Source: Asaia bogorensis (lineage in GTDB: Bacteria > Pseudomonadota > Alphaproteobacteria > Reyranellales > Reyranellaceae). From it: a DNA stretch of 64,000 bases. Of the stretch, positions 42,884-51,105 are shown piece by piece. The translations under genes and the position numbers were made by a program. The stretch lies in the NCBI GenBank assembly GCA_945889625.1, contig CAMDCE010000011.1, positions 1 to 64,000 of the forward strand, given 5' to 3'. The notes beneath the pieces were generated by a model, which was given only the letters and a program-made list of their open reading frames with translations, searched no databases and was not told the DNA's origin. Positions within the stretch are counted from its first letter, which is position 1; every line of letters begins with the position of its first letter.

Positions 42884-44464
42884 CTACTTTTTTCTCTTCC
42901 TGCGGTAGATCTTGTAGCGGTCGACATCCATGAGGTGCTCGTAGCCTTCGAAGGCGTCGGCGAACACACGATTCTGCTGGAAGTATTCGAGGTAGTCGAA
43001 GACCCTGCCCTGGCAGCGCGGCATGCCGGGGATGGTGTCGAGGATCAGGAGATCGGGCTTGCCGCGCGCGAAATCCTCCGAGACGGCGTCGAACACGAAC
43101 TTCTCGGTGTCCGACATCGTGTCGGGTGCGTTGTAGAGCGCGGGGAAATCCTCGCAGTCGGCATAGACGCCCTGCACCACCCACATCGTCAGGAACCGCA
43201 TGGTCATGCGGCCGTCGACGTAGTTCAGCATCGGCCAGAACGGATAGATGCCGGGCGAGAGCGTCATGATCGTGCGGTGCGGTGCGTTCTGTTCGACGAT
43301 GTGGCGCAGGATGCCGCCGATCGAATCCTCGTACTGGCGCTGCTTGTAGAAGGGAGGGGTGTAAAGCGCCGCCTGGAAGTAGAGCAGCACCATCAGCGTG
43401 GCCGAGATCACGGCCACCGGCAGGCGATGGCCGCTGCGGCTGATCGGCAGGTAGCGGTCGACGGTCTGCGACAGCGTGAGTGCCGCCAGCAGGATCGCGG
43501 CGGAGAGGGCGGGCAGCACGTGATAGGGCCAGCCCTTGGCTTGGGCGATCGCCGACACGGCGGCGCCGACGCCGAAGGCCAGCAAGGCGCGGGCGGCCAG
43601 CGTATGGGTGAGGAATACCGCGAAGCCGCCGAAGATCAGCAGGGCCAGCAGGGTCGGCGCCATCACGTCGCTGAACAGTACCTGCCGCCATCCGGCTTCG
43701 CCGATCGGCTGGTAGGATTCGACCGCCAGCGGCATCACGAAGCGGCCGAATACCGAGAAGACCGTGAACATCAGCACGAGGTGCGCGACGGCCATCGCGC
43801 CGATCGCCCAGGGAATGGGATCGGAGAGGGTCGTCCGCCAGCCGCGGCGCAGCAGCAGAAAGAGTTCCACTGCCGCCGGGATGGCGAGGTAGTAGGGCTT
43901 GAGCATCAGGAAGATGCCGGCCACAAGGCCGATGGCGAGGGCGGACCCGCGCGTCAGCTGCACGCCCTCGGCGCGCGCCATCGACGCCAGCAGGTAGGGT
44001 GCGCAGGCCACGAACATCAGGTGCTCGCGCTGGCCGAAATGCTCATTGGGCAGCACCGTGAAAAGGAACAGCAGCACCGGCGGCAACAGCGCTTCGGTCA
44101 GCGCATGGTCGGCCGAGGGCACGAGACGGACCAGCCGGCGGCAGGCGAAGAACGATGCAAAGATGCCGGCCACCACCCAGGCGGTGAACCAGAAGGCCAC
44201 GGTGCCCGGCAGCAGCTTGGCCGTAAGCACGGGCAGCGCGTGGACGATGAAGGTGAGCGGCAGGTTCTCGTCGATCACCTCGACATAAAGCTTCTCGCCG
44301 CCGATCCAGCGGGTCGAAACGTCGAGGACGGCCGCGACGTCGTGGTTGATCGGCGGAAAGAAATAGCCCGCGAGCCACAGCACGGGCAGGGCGAACAGCG
44401 GCACCAGCAGCAGTCGTTCGACACGCGGCGAGAGTGTTGGCGGCTTGGTCGTGACGGTTGGCAA
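42884..44464 (-). CDS. Multi-pass GT-C-type glycosyltransferase-like membrane protein
   Basis: A 526-residue inner-membrane protein with about 11 helices and a large C-terminal periplasmic domain of about 150 residues. The first loop carries INHDVAAVLDVSTRWIGGEKLY, with the paired acidic residues expected of GT-C enzymes using lipid-linked sugars (as in ArnT and dolichol-type transferases). Near the middle is KPYYLAIPAAVEL. It sits divergent from the methyltransferase, GT2 and small transporter genes, so it may finish the transfer of a lipid-linked sugar. Acceptor unknown. Confidence 0.82.
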   Translation of the reverse strand: MPTVTTKPPTLSPRVERLLLVPLFALPVLWLAGYFFPPINHDVAAVLDVSTRWIGGEKLYVEVIDENLPLTFIVHALPVLTAKLLPGTVAFWFTAWVVAGIFASFFACRRLVRLVPSADHALTEALLPPVLLFLFTVLPNEHFGQREHLMFVACAPYLLASMARAEGVQLTRGSALAIGLVAGIFLMLKPYYLAIPAAVELFLLLRRGWRTTLSDPIPWAIGAMAVAHLVLMFTVFSVFGRFVMPLAVESYQPIGEAGWRQVLFSDVMAPTLLALLIFGGFAVFLTHTLAARALLAFGVGAAVSAIAQAKGWPYHVLPALSAAILLAALTLSQTVDRYLPISRSGHRLPVAVISATLMVLLYFQAALYTPPFYKQRQYEDSIGGILRHIVEQNAPHRTIMTLSPGIYPFWPMLNYVDGRMTMRFLTMWVVQGVYADCEDFPALYNAPDTMSDTEKFVFDAVSEDFARGKPDLLILDTIPGMPRCQGRVFDYLEYFQQNRVFADAFEGYEHLMDVDRYKIYRRKRKK

Positions 44465-44500
44465 GACAGGACGAAGATATCATAAGCGGGAGTCATTTCT

Positions 44501-44589
44501 CCTCCCCAGTCTGCTGGGCTAGCGCTATGGCCGCAAAAGCGGCCATAGTCGCGCGGGTGTCGGCGTCTTGCGACGACGGAGGGGTCATG
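44501..44589. repeat. Palindromic repeat with a second hairpin inside
   Basis: The outer unit has CCTCCCCAGTCTGCTGGG on the left and GGGTGTCGGCGTCTTGCGACGACGG and GGGGTCATG on the right. Inside it, at 44526-44547, is a perfect nine-base hairpin TATGGCCGC/GCGGCCATA with loop AAAA that is not part of other units, as if a second element had landed in the first. It lies in the divergent promoter region between the GT-C and methyltransferase genes. Confidence 0.75.
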
Positions 44590-44658
44590 AGTCACGATCT
44601 GGGGCGTTTGTGGACCCCCGGCGCCTGCGAAGGCGCAAGGTCGCCGTATGACCGCGCC

Positions 44659-44683
44659 ATCTCCCCATAGGAATGGGGAGGGA
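44659..44683. repeat. Short palindromic repeat fragment
   Basis: CATCTCCCCATAGGAATGGG and GAGGG form a short inverted repeat resembling the CTCCCC/GGGGAG ends of the main repeat family. It lies 12 bases before the methyltransferase start and may overlap its promoter or leader. Confidence 0.5.
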
Positions 44684-44694
44684 AAGCACGCGGC

Positions 44695-45435
44695 ATGGAG
44701 CGGGCTGAATACGAGCGCATGCATGCGGTCGAAGATCGCATGTGGTGGTATCGCGGCCTGCGCACGCTGGCCGCCGACCTGCTGGCCCGGTCCCTGGAGC
44801 GCTCGGGCGCGGCCGGCCCGGTGCTGGACGCCGGCTGCGGCACCGGCGGCATGCTGGCGAGGCTGGGACCCGCGGTCGCTGGCCGTCCGACCCTGGGGCT
44901 CGAGTACGATGTAATTGCAGCCGGCCTCGCCGCCGCCAAGGCCAGGCGGCCCGTGGCCGCCGGCTCGGTCAACGAAATGCCTTTAGGCGACGGCACGCTC
45001 GGCGGCTACCTGTCGCTCGACGTGCTGTGCCATGGCGGGGTCGAGCCGGGGCGTGCTCTTGGCGAGGCGTATCGTTGCCTCGCGCCGGGCGCCGTCGCGG
45101 TGTTCAACCTGCCGGCCTACGGCTGGCTGTTGTCGGCCCATGACAGGCGCGTGCACAATGTCCGCCGTTTCGACCGTGGTCAGGCGCGCGCGCTGCTCGT
45201 AGGCCATGGTTTCCATATCCTCCGCTCCAGCTACTGGAACACCCTGTTGTTTCCCCTGATGTTGCTGCACCGAGTAGTCGAACGCCGCGACGCCGCAAGC
45301 GACGTACGCGACTTTCCCGGCTGGCTCGACGCGCTGTTCTCCGCCGCACTCGCGCTGGAGCGGATGGCCATCGCGGCCGGCATCTCCCTGCCGTTCGGCG
45401 GCTCGCTGATCGTCGTGGCGGCGCGCGATGGCTGA
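44695..45435 (+). CDS. Class I SAM-dependent methyltransferase
   Basis: A 246-residue methyltransferase. Motif I is VLDAGCGTGGML at about residues 43-54, motif II LGLEYDVIAAGLAAA, and LSLDVLCHGGVEPGRAL for the post-motif. Near the C terminus two hydrophobic runs (LLFPLMLLHRVV, ALALERMAIAAG) suggest membrane contact. It starts the three-gene unit with a GT2 and a small transporter, overlapping the GT2 start by eight bases. Target is probably a lipid-linked intermediate, inferred from context. Confidence 0.86.
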   Translation: MERAEYERMHAVEDRMWWYRGLRTLAADLLARSLERSGAAGPVLDAGCGTGGMLARLGPAVAGRPTLGLEYDVIAAGLAAAKARRPVAAGSVNEMPLGDGTLGGYLSLDVLCHGGVEPGRALGEAYRCLAPGAVAVFNLPAYGWLLSAHDRRVHNVRRFDRGQARALLVGHGFHILRSSYWNTLLFPLMLLHRVVERRDAASDVRDFPGWLDALFSAALALERMAIAAGISLPFGGSLIVVAARDG

Positions 45436-46474
45436 GGCCCCCGCCCTGTCGCCCGCGCTGTCAGTCGTCGTGCCGGTCTATAATGGCGCCGCCACGGTCG
45501 GCGAACTGGTCGGGGCGCTGCGCGCTCTCGACATCCCGGGCGGGCTGGAGATCGTGCTGGTGGTCGACGGCAGCCCCGACAACAGCCTCGAGGTCTGCAA
45601 ACAGCTTGCCGCCGGGCCGGGTGCGCCGGTCGTGCTGTTGAGCCTCAGCCGCAATTTCGGCGAGCACAATGCGGTAATGGCGGGCCTTTCGCGCGCGCGC
45701 GGCGCCTACGCCATCACCATGGACGACGACCTGCAGAATCCGCCCGGCGAGGTCAAGCGCCTGTTCGAATATGCCCGCGACGGCGGCTACGACGCGGTCT
45801 ACACCTACTACGAAGAGAAGAAGCACGCGGCCTGGCGCAACCTCGGCAGCCGCTTCACCAACTGGTGCGCCGACCACCTGATCGACAAGCCGCGCGGCCT
45901 CTATCTCTCGAGCTTCCGCTGCATCTCGGCCTTCGTGCGCGAGCACATCGCGGTGGGCTACGAAGGCCCCTATCCATACGTCGACGGCCTGGTCTTCCAG
46001 GTCACGCAGAATGTCGGACGCCTGCAGGTCGAGCACCTGCCGCGCGTCGAGGGCCGCTCCAACTACACGCTCGCCCGGCTGTTCCGCCTGTGGCTGTCGA
46101 TGTTCCTCAATTTCTCGGTGATACCGCTGCGCTTCGCCACGCTGTTCGGCATCGCATTCGGTGCGCTGGGGGTCGTTGCCGCCGTGATCGTGATCGCCGA
46201 GGCGATTTCGGCGAACAAGCCGCCGCAGGGCTGGGCCTCACTGATGGTGGCGGTGCTCGTGCTCGCGGGCGTGCAGCTCATCGTGGTTGGCCTGATCGGC
46301 GAATATCTCGGCCGCATGTTCCTCGCCGTGAACCGCAAGCCGCAATATCTCGTGCGCGAGGTGTTCCGGCGCGGCCCAGAAGGATCGGGGGCTGGTCTCG
46401 AGGTCGAGCGGCCGCAGGCCGACACCAAAGCAGCCGGCCAGCCCCATCGCCAGCCGTCCCAACCGGAGTCCTGA
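45428..46474 (+). CDS. GT2 glycosyltransferase, polyprenyl-phosphate type
   Basis: A 348-residue membrane GT2. Nucleotide-sugar motifs are VVPVYNGAATV, VDGSPDNS and MDDDLQNPPGEV; the C-terminal half has two helices (SMFLNFSVIPLRFATLFGIAF and LMVAVLVLAGVQLIVVG) as in GtrB/ArnC/DPM1 enzymes, which load a sugar on undecaprenyl phosphate. It overlaps the upstream methyltransferase gene by eight bases. Together with the GT-C protein and the small transporter it forms a complete lipid-linked sugar module. Confidence 0.9.
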   Translation: MAEAPALSPALSVVVPVYNGAATVGELVGALRALDIPGGLEIVLVVDGSPDNSLEVCKQLAAGPGAPVVLLSLSRNFGEHNAVMAGLSRARGAYAITMDDDLQNPPGEVKRLFEYARDGGYDAVYTYYEEKKHAAWRNLGSRFTNWCADHLIDKPRGLYLSSFRCISAFVREHIAVGYEGPYPYVDGLVFQVTQNVGRLQVEHLPRVEGRSNYTLARLFRLWLSMFLNFSVIPLRFATLFGIAFGALGVVAAVIVIAEAISANKPPQGWASLMVAVLVLAGVQLIVVGLIGEYLGRMFLAVNRKPQYLVREVFRRGPEGSGAGLEVERPQADTKAAGQPHRQPSQPES

Positions 46475-46477
46475 ACA

Positions 46478-46810
46478 ATGATGATCTACTACGTGGTGCT
46501 GGGGTTCGGCATCCTGGCCGGTATCGCCGGCCAGATGCTCCTGAAGCAGGGAGCCGACGCGCCGACCATCGTCGGTCAGCTTCTGCGGCCGTCGACCCTG
46601 TGCGGCCTCGCTCTCTACGGCTCGGCCGCTTTTCTCTATATCTTCGCCCTGCGCAAGATCCCGGTGTCGGTCGCCTTCCCGTCGGTGTCGCTGTCCTATG
46701 CGATCGTGGCGGTGCTCGGCCACTTCCTGTTCGGCGAACCGTTTGGCATCAAGCAGATCGGCGGCATCGCGCTCATCATGGGCGGCGTCGCCTTGATCAA
46801 TCAGACGTGA
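46478..46810 (+). CDS. Small four-helix EamA/SMR-like flippase candidate
   Basis: A 110-residue membrane protein with four helices. The first helix GFGILAGIAGQMLLKQGA and the last IGGIALIMGGVALINQT are like ArnE/SMR proteins. In GtrA-type or ArnE/F systems the small protein flips the lipid-linked sugar across the membrane. It lies three bases after the GT2 gene. Role as a flippase is inferred from neighbours. Confidence 0.82.
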   Translation: MMIYYVVLGFGILAGIAGQMLLKQGADAPTIVGQLLRPSTLCGLALYGSAAFLYIFALRKIPVSVAFPSVSLSYAIVAVLGHFLFGEPFGIKQIGGIALIMGGVALINQT

Positions 46811-46820
46811 GGGTGCACGC

Positions 46821-47684
46821 GTGACCTACGAGCAGATCAAGTACGAGACCGCCAACGGCATCCTCACCATCACGTTGAACCGGCCCGACAAGCTTAATGC
46901 CTTCACCGGCAAGATGCTGTCGGAGCTCTTGGATGCCATGGACCGCGCCGACCGCGACGACGACGTGCGCGCCATCGTCTTCACCGGCGCCGGTCGCGGC
47001 TTCTGCGCAGGTGCGGACTTGTCAGGTGGCGCGAATACCTTCAACGCCGAGAACCGCGGGCCGGTCGATCCCGGCCTCGACGGCCATCGCGACGGTGGCG
47101 GCCTGTTCACACTGCGCCTCTATGACGTGTTGAAGCCCACGATCGCCGCCTGCAACGGGCCGGCGGTCGGCGTCGGCATCACGATGCAGCTGCCGATGGA
47201 CATCCGGCTGGCGTCGGAGACGGCGCGCTACGGCTTCGTGTTCACGCGTCGCGCCATCGTCATGGAGGCCTGCTCGAGCTGGTTCCTGCCGCGCCTCGTC
47301 GGCCCGCAGCAGGCGCTGGAATGGGTGATGACCGGCCGTGTCTTCTCGGCCGAGGAGGCGCTGGCCGGCCGGCTGGTGCGCTCGGTCCACAAACCCGACC
47401 AACTCCTGCCGGCAGCCTACGCTCTGGCCCGCGAGATCGCCGACAACACCGCGCCCGTCTCGGTGGCGCTCAATCGCCAGATGCTGTGGAAGATGCTGGG
47501 CGCCGATCATCCGATGGAGGCCCACAAGGTCGATTCCAAGGGCATCTATGCCCGCGGCAAGTCGGCCGACGTGAAGGAGGGCGTGAGCGCCTTCCTGGAA
47601 AAACGCCCGGCGCGCTTCCCCATGAAGGTGACCGACGGCATGCCGTCCTACTTTCCGTGGTGGGCTGAGCGGACCTTCAAGTGA
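46821..47684 (+). CDS. Enoyl-CoA hydratase/isomerase family protein
   Basis: A 287-residue crotonase-fold protein. Oxyanion-hole regions are FTGAGRGFCAGADLSG and NGPAVGVGITMQLPMDI; the usual second catalytic Glu is replaced by context near VMEACSSWFLPRLVG. GTG start, ten bases after the small transporter stop with GAGGGTG upstream. It is convergent with another family member at 47793-48629; the two are diverged paralogs. Confidence 0.9.
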   Translation: MTYEQIKYETANGILTITLNRPDKLNAFTGKMLSELLDAMDRADRDDDVRAIVFTGAGRGFCAGADLSGGANTFNAENRGPVDPGLDGHRDGGGLFTLRLYDVLKPTIAACNGPAVGVGITMQLPMDIRLASETARYGFVFTRRAIVMEACSSWFLPRLVGPQQALEWVMTGRVFSAEEALAGRLVRSVHKPDQLLPAAYALAREIADNTAPVSVALNRQMLWKMLGADHPMEAHKVDSKGIYARGKSADVKEGVSAFLEKRPARFPMKVTDGMPSYFPWWAERTFK

Positions 47685-47703
47685 GGCCTGGCCTTGTCAC
47701 GGT

Positions 47704-47722
47704 TTCCCACCGGCGTGGGAAG
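47704..47722. terminator. Short hairpin between convergent hydratase genes
   Basis: Perfect seven-base arms TTCCCAC and GTGGGAA around a four-base loop, 20 bases past the first gene stop. GTGGGAAG also pairs with CTTCCCAC at 47759-47766, so alternative folds exist. Placed as a shared terminator; no T tract. Confidence 0.35.
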
Positions 47723-47792
47723 CCTCCGATGCCGATGGCATAAGGGTTTTCGGCGATTCTTCCCACTTCCCGCCACACCCTGTGACGCCCGT

Positions 47793-48629
47793 CTAGTGCC
47801 CGGTGAAGCGCGCCGTGCGCTTTTCGAGGAAGTGGGCGACGCCCTCCTTGAAGTCGGATGTCTGGAAGGAGAGTTCCATCTCGTGGTTGGCCTGCACGGT
47901 GGCCTCGGCCAGCGTCTGGAACTCGGCTTCCCAGATCTGCTTCTTCATCACCGCAACCGAGCGCGGCGACACCGTGTCGGCCATCAACCGGGCGTAGGCG
48001 CGGGTCTCGGCCATCAACTTGTCGTCGGCGATGACGCGGCTCACCAGACCCAGTGCCAGCGCCTCGGGCGCGCGGAACTTGCGCGCCGAGCACAGGAGGT
48101 CCATCGCCGCCGGCAGGCCGACCAGGCGGGGCAGCAGCCAGCTCACGCCGTGTTCGGCGATCAGGCCGCGCTGGGCAAAGGCGGTGGTGAACACCGCCGA
48201 TTCGCCCGCGAAGCGCAGGTCGGCATAGAGCGGGATGACGAAGCCCAGGCCGGCGGCGGGGCCGTTGATCGCCGCGATGATGAACTTCGGGATGGCCGGA
48301 AAGTACGAATAGTTCATGCGGAACTCGGCCAGCGCGCTGCCGCCCGCCAGGTCGGATTGTGCCTTGGTCGATCGGTCGGCGGTTGCGCCTCCCTGGCCGC
48401 CGCCCGCCTGGATGGCCTGCAGCCCGCCCATGTCGGCGCCGGCGCAGAAGCCGCGGCCCGCGCCGGTCAGGATGATGGCGCGGACGTCGGGATCACCGCC
48501 GGCGGCGTGCATGGCGTCCTTGAGGTCGAAATGCATCTGGCGCGTCCAGGCGTTCAGTCTCTCCGGACGGTTGAGCGTGATGGTGCAGATGCGATCGGCG
48601 ACCTCGTAGAGCACGGTTTCATAGGCCAT
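47793..48629 (-). CDS. Enoyl-CoA hydratase/isomerase family protein
   Basis: A 278-residue crotonase. LTGAGRGFCAGADMGG and NGPAAGLGFVIPLYADL carry the oxyanion hole. A region after the first motif (AIQAGGGQGGATADRST) is an unusual Gly/Ala-rich insertion compared with the convergent paralog. GGAGGAGACCCG precedes the chosen ATG; the upstream in-frame ATG lies in the promoter region. Substrate unknown. Confidence 0.9.
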   Translation of the reverse strand: MAYETVLYEVADRICTITLNRPERLNAWTRQMHFDLKDAMHAAGGDPDVRAIILTGAGRGFCAGADMGGLQAIQAGGGQGGATADRSTKAQSDLAGGSALAEFRMNYSYFPAIPKFIIAAINGPAAGLGFVIPLYADLRFAGESAVFTTAFAQRGLIAEHGVSWLLPRLVGLPAAMDLLCSARKFRAPEALALGLVSRVIADDKLMAETRAYARLMADTVSPRSVAVMKKQIWEAEFQTLAEATVQANHEMELSFQTSDFKEGVAHFLEKRTARFTGH

Positions 48630-48688
48630 CGACGGGTCTCCTCCTGTGCGTTTTTGCGGCTCGCATGATGCGAAGAACCGAGTGACGA

Positions 48689-48728
48689 TACAAATGGGAC
48701 CCAATCGCTACAAATGGCACCCGATTGG
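48689..48728. promoter_or_regulatory. Tandem 20-base direct repeat, possible operator
   Basis: TACAAATGGGACCCAATCGC at 48689-48708 is followed immediately by TACAAATGGCACCCGATTGG at 48709-48728. The two match at 15 or more of 20 positions with exactly two helical turns of spacing. It lies between the divergent enoyl-CoA hydratase and MaoC genes, about 60 bases upstream of the former, so it may bind a regulator of one or both. Confidence 0.45.
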
Positions 48729-48874
48729 CCGACCCCGGAGAGGTCGCGCGGGCTATGATCCGGATGTGTTGGGGAGTGTGTTGGGGTTTCGCTTAGGCAA
48801 GGAAATTGACCGCAAACAAGTGATTTCGTGGTATCCTTGCATACATAGGGAAAAAACACGCCAGAGGTTAGGAA

Positions 48875-49342
48875 ATGGCCAAGAGGGAATTTGCCCACCC
48901 GAACGAGATGCACAAGCACGTGGGCCAGGAAATTGGGGTCAGCGACTGGGTCGAGGTTTCGCAGGCGCGGATCAACCAGTTCGCCGAGGCAACCGGCGAT
49001 CATCAATGGATCCATGTCGACGTCGAGCGCGCCAGGAAGGACATGCCGGGCGGCAAGACCATCGCCCACGGCTTTCTCACGCTTTCGCTCATCCCGATGC
49101 TCAATCACCAGATCTCGCACATCAACAACGTCCGCAACGGCATCAACTACGGCTGCAACAAAGTGCGCTTCACCAACCCCGTGCCCGCCGGCTCGCGTGT
49201 CCGCGCCCGCGCCAAGCTGATCGCGGCCGACCCGATGAAGGACGGCGGCGTGCGGCTGACCAATCAGGTCACGATAGAAATCGACGGACAGGAGCGTCCG
49301 GCCTGTGTGGCCGAGACAATGTCCATTGTGTACGGCGTCTGA
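48875..49342 (+). CDS. MaoC-family (R)-enoyl-CoA hydratase
   Basis: A 155-residue MaoC-type hydratase. INQFAEATGDHQWIHVDVERA is the hydratase-2 motif with the catalytic Asp and His, and TIAHGFLTLSLIPML the second conserved segment. It adds water to trans-2-enoyl-CoA with R stereochemistry in most members. AGGTTAGGAA lies upstream of the ATG. Divergent from the hydratase at 47793-48629, with the 20-base direct repeats between them. Confidence 0.92.
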   Translation: MAKREFAHPNEMHKHVGQEIGVSDWVEVSQARINQFAEATGDHQWIHVDVERARKDMPGGKTIAHGFLTLSLIPMLNHQISHINNVRNGINYGCNKVRFTNPVPAGSRVRARAKLIAADPMKDGGVRLTNQVTIEIDGQERPACVAETMSIVYGV

Positions 49343-49381
49343 GAGTGCGCGCCGTAAGTCGTCGGGCGTAGGAGAGTAGAG

Positions 49382-50098
49382 TTGCTCAAACGTGAAGAAC
49401 TGAGTCCGGAAAAGATCGAGCAGATCGTCCAGGACGCCCGCAAGGCGGGATACGACTTCTTCCTGTCGGCCGAAGAGCGCGAGGCCAGCCTCAAGGAGGC
49501 TTTGGCCAAGTATGCGCCGGGCGACGAGGCCTGGGTCTTTGCCTATGGCTCGCTGATGTGGAATCCGGCGATCGAGTTTGCCGAGCAGCAACCCTGCCTG
49601 GTCACGGGTTGGCGCCGCTCCTTCTGCTTCTGGGTGCCGCTCGGCCGCGGCACGCCCGAACTGCCGGGGTTGATGCTGGCCCTCGAGCGCGGCGGCAGTT
49701 GTGAGGGCATCGCATTCCGGCTGGCGCCCGACCAGGTGCGCAGTGAACTGGCCATCCTGTGGAATCGCGAGATGCTTACGGGCGTCTATCAGCCGCGCTG
49801 GGTGCCGACGAAGCTACGCGACGGCCGCACCGTGACGGCCGTGACCTTCGAGGTCGACACCAGCCATTGCCAGTATTGCGGCGACCTGCCGATCCAGCGC
49901 GCCGCCCATCATATCGCCTTCGCCGAGGGCCGCCGCGGCGCCTGCCGCGATTACCTCGCCAACACCGCCGCCCACGCCCGGGCGCTTGGCATCCACGATC
50001 CCTACATCGAGGAGATGCTGGAGCGGGTGGCTACTCTGCGCGGCGAGGACACCCAGCCGTCGGTGCCGCCCCAGGTCGAGGCGGTCGGCCAGGCCTAG
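49382..50098 (+). CDS. ChaC-like gamma-glutamylcyclotransferase
   Basis: A 238-residue protein. The glycine loop VFAYGSLMWNPAIEF near residue 50 is the ChaC/GGCT signature, and the catalytic Glu should be in the central FEVDTSHCQYC or nearby acidic segment. ChaC enzymes cleave glutathione to 5-oxoproline and Cys-Gly. The start TTG at 49382 follows GGAGAG; no better ATG is available in frame. An N-terminal helical extension of about 45 residues precedes the core. Confidence 0.88.
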   Translation: MLKREELSPEKIEQIVQDARKAGYDFFLSAEEREASLKEALAKYAPGDEAWVFAYGSLMWNPAIEFAEQQPCLVTGWRRSFCFWVPLGRGTPELPGLMLALERGGSCEGIAFRLAPDQVRSELAILWNREMLTGVYQPRWVPTKLRDGRTVTAVTFEVDTSHCQYCGDLPIQRAAHHIAFAEGRRGACRDYLANTAAHARALGIHDPYIEEMLERVATLRGEDTQPSVPPQVEAVGQA

Positions 50099-50161
50099 CG
50101 CGAGCGGTGTGGCGCTACCGCCCACGGTGCAGCGCTGCAGCCCGTGTGACATAGTGCGGGC

Positions 50162-51088
50162 GTGTCCAACCTGCTTGCTCGCTGGCGCGCGCTGCCGCCC
50201 AATCTGCGCGGCATCATCTGGGTCGGCCTGTCGGGCGTGTTGTTCGCGCTGCTCAACGTCTTCACGCTGATCCCCGCGCAGCACCTCAACTCCTACGTCA
50301 TGGCGTTCATGCGTTACCTTGCCGGGACGCTGATCCTGCTGCCGCTCATCATTCGGCTCGGCCCCTACCGCTCATTCCATTCCCGTCGCAAGGGGCTGCA
50401 CATTTCGCGCGGCGTCATCCACGCCTGCGGCATGTTCCTGTGGTTCGCCGCCCTGCCGCGCATCAGCCTGGCCGAGCTCACGGCGCTGGGCTTCACCGGC
50501 CCTATCTTCGTGACCATCGGCGCCGCCCTGTTCCTGGGCGAGAGCGTCCGGCTCCGGCGCTGGGCCGCCGTGCTGGTCGGTTTCGGCGGCGCCATGATCA
50601 TCATCCGTCCGGGCTTCACCGAGATCGGCATCGGCGCGATCTGCGTCCTGGTCTCGACGCCGATCTTCTCGGCCTCCAACCTGATCTCGAAGGCCCTGGC
50701 GCGCACCGACAGCGCCTCGACCATCGTGATCTGGCAGCACCTCGTGATCGTGATCTGCGCCGCGCCGGTCGCCTTCTGGTTCTGGCAGACGCCGGAATGG
50801 ACCGACCTCCTGTGGTTCCTCGCCGCTGGCCTGTGCGGCACCCTGGGGCATATCTGCCAACAGCGCGGCTACCAGATCGCCGACATCACCCTGCTGCAGC
50901 CAATCGGATTCCTGTCGCTGATCTGGAACACGCTGCTGGGGTTGTTCCTGTTCAGCCAGAGCCCCGACATCTGGACGTTCGTGGGCGCGGCGGTGATCTT
51001 TGCCAGCGCGCTCTACATCTCCCACCGCGAAGCGGTGCGGCGCGCAAAGATCAAAAGCGCCGACATTACGCCGGGGCCGCCAGCCTGA
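50162..51088 (+). CDS. DMT/EamA-family transporter
   Basis: A 308-residue inner-membrane protein with ten helices in two EamA repeats. Marked segments are IIWVGLSGVLFALLNVFT in helix 1, AALPRISLAELTALGFTGPIFV and LQPIGFLSLIWNTLLGLFLF. Members export amino acids or other metabolites. GTG start, with GTGCGGGC upstream and no strong ribosome site. Convergent with moaA 18 bases on. Confidence 0.88.
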   Translation: MSNLLARWRALPPNLRGIIWVGLSGVLFALLNVFTLIPAQHLNSYVMAFMRYLAGTLILLPLIIRLGPYRSFHSRRKGLHISRGVIHACGMFLWFAALPRISLAELTALGFTGPIFVTIGAALFLGESVRLRRWAAVLVGFGGAMIIIRPGFTEIGIGAICVLVSTPIFSASNLISKALARTDSASTIVIWQHLVIVICAAPVAFWFWQTPEWTDLLWFLAAGLCGTLGHICQQRGYQIADITLLQPIGFLSLIWNTLLGLFLFSQSPDIWTFVGAAVIFASALYISHREAVRRAKIKSADITPGPPA

Positions 51089-51105
51089 GCCTTCAGCCGG
51101 CCCTC

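Noticed and set aside
42578-44485. 635-residue plus-strand frame
   Set aside because: Antisense to the GT-C glycosyltransferase-like gene; rich in Arg, Gly, Glu and His as expected of GC-rich shadow frames, with no domain.
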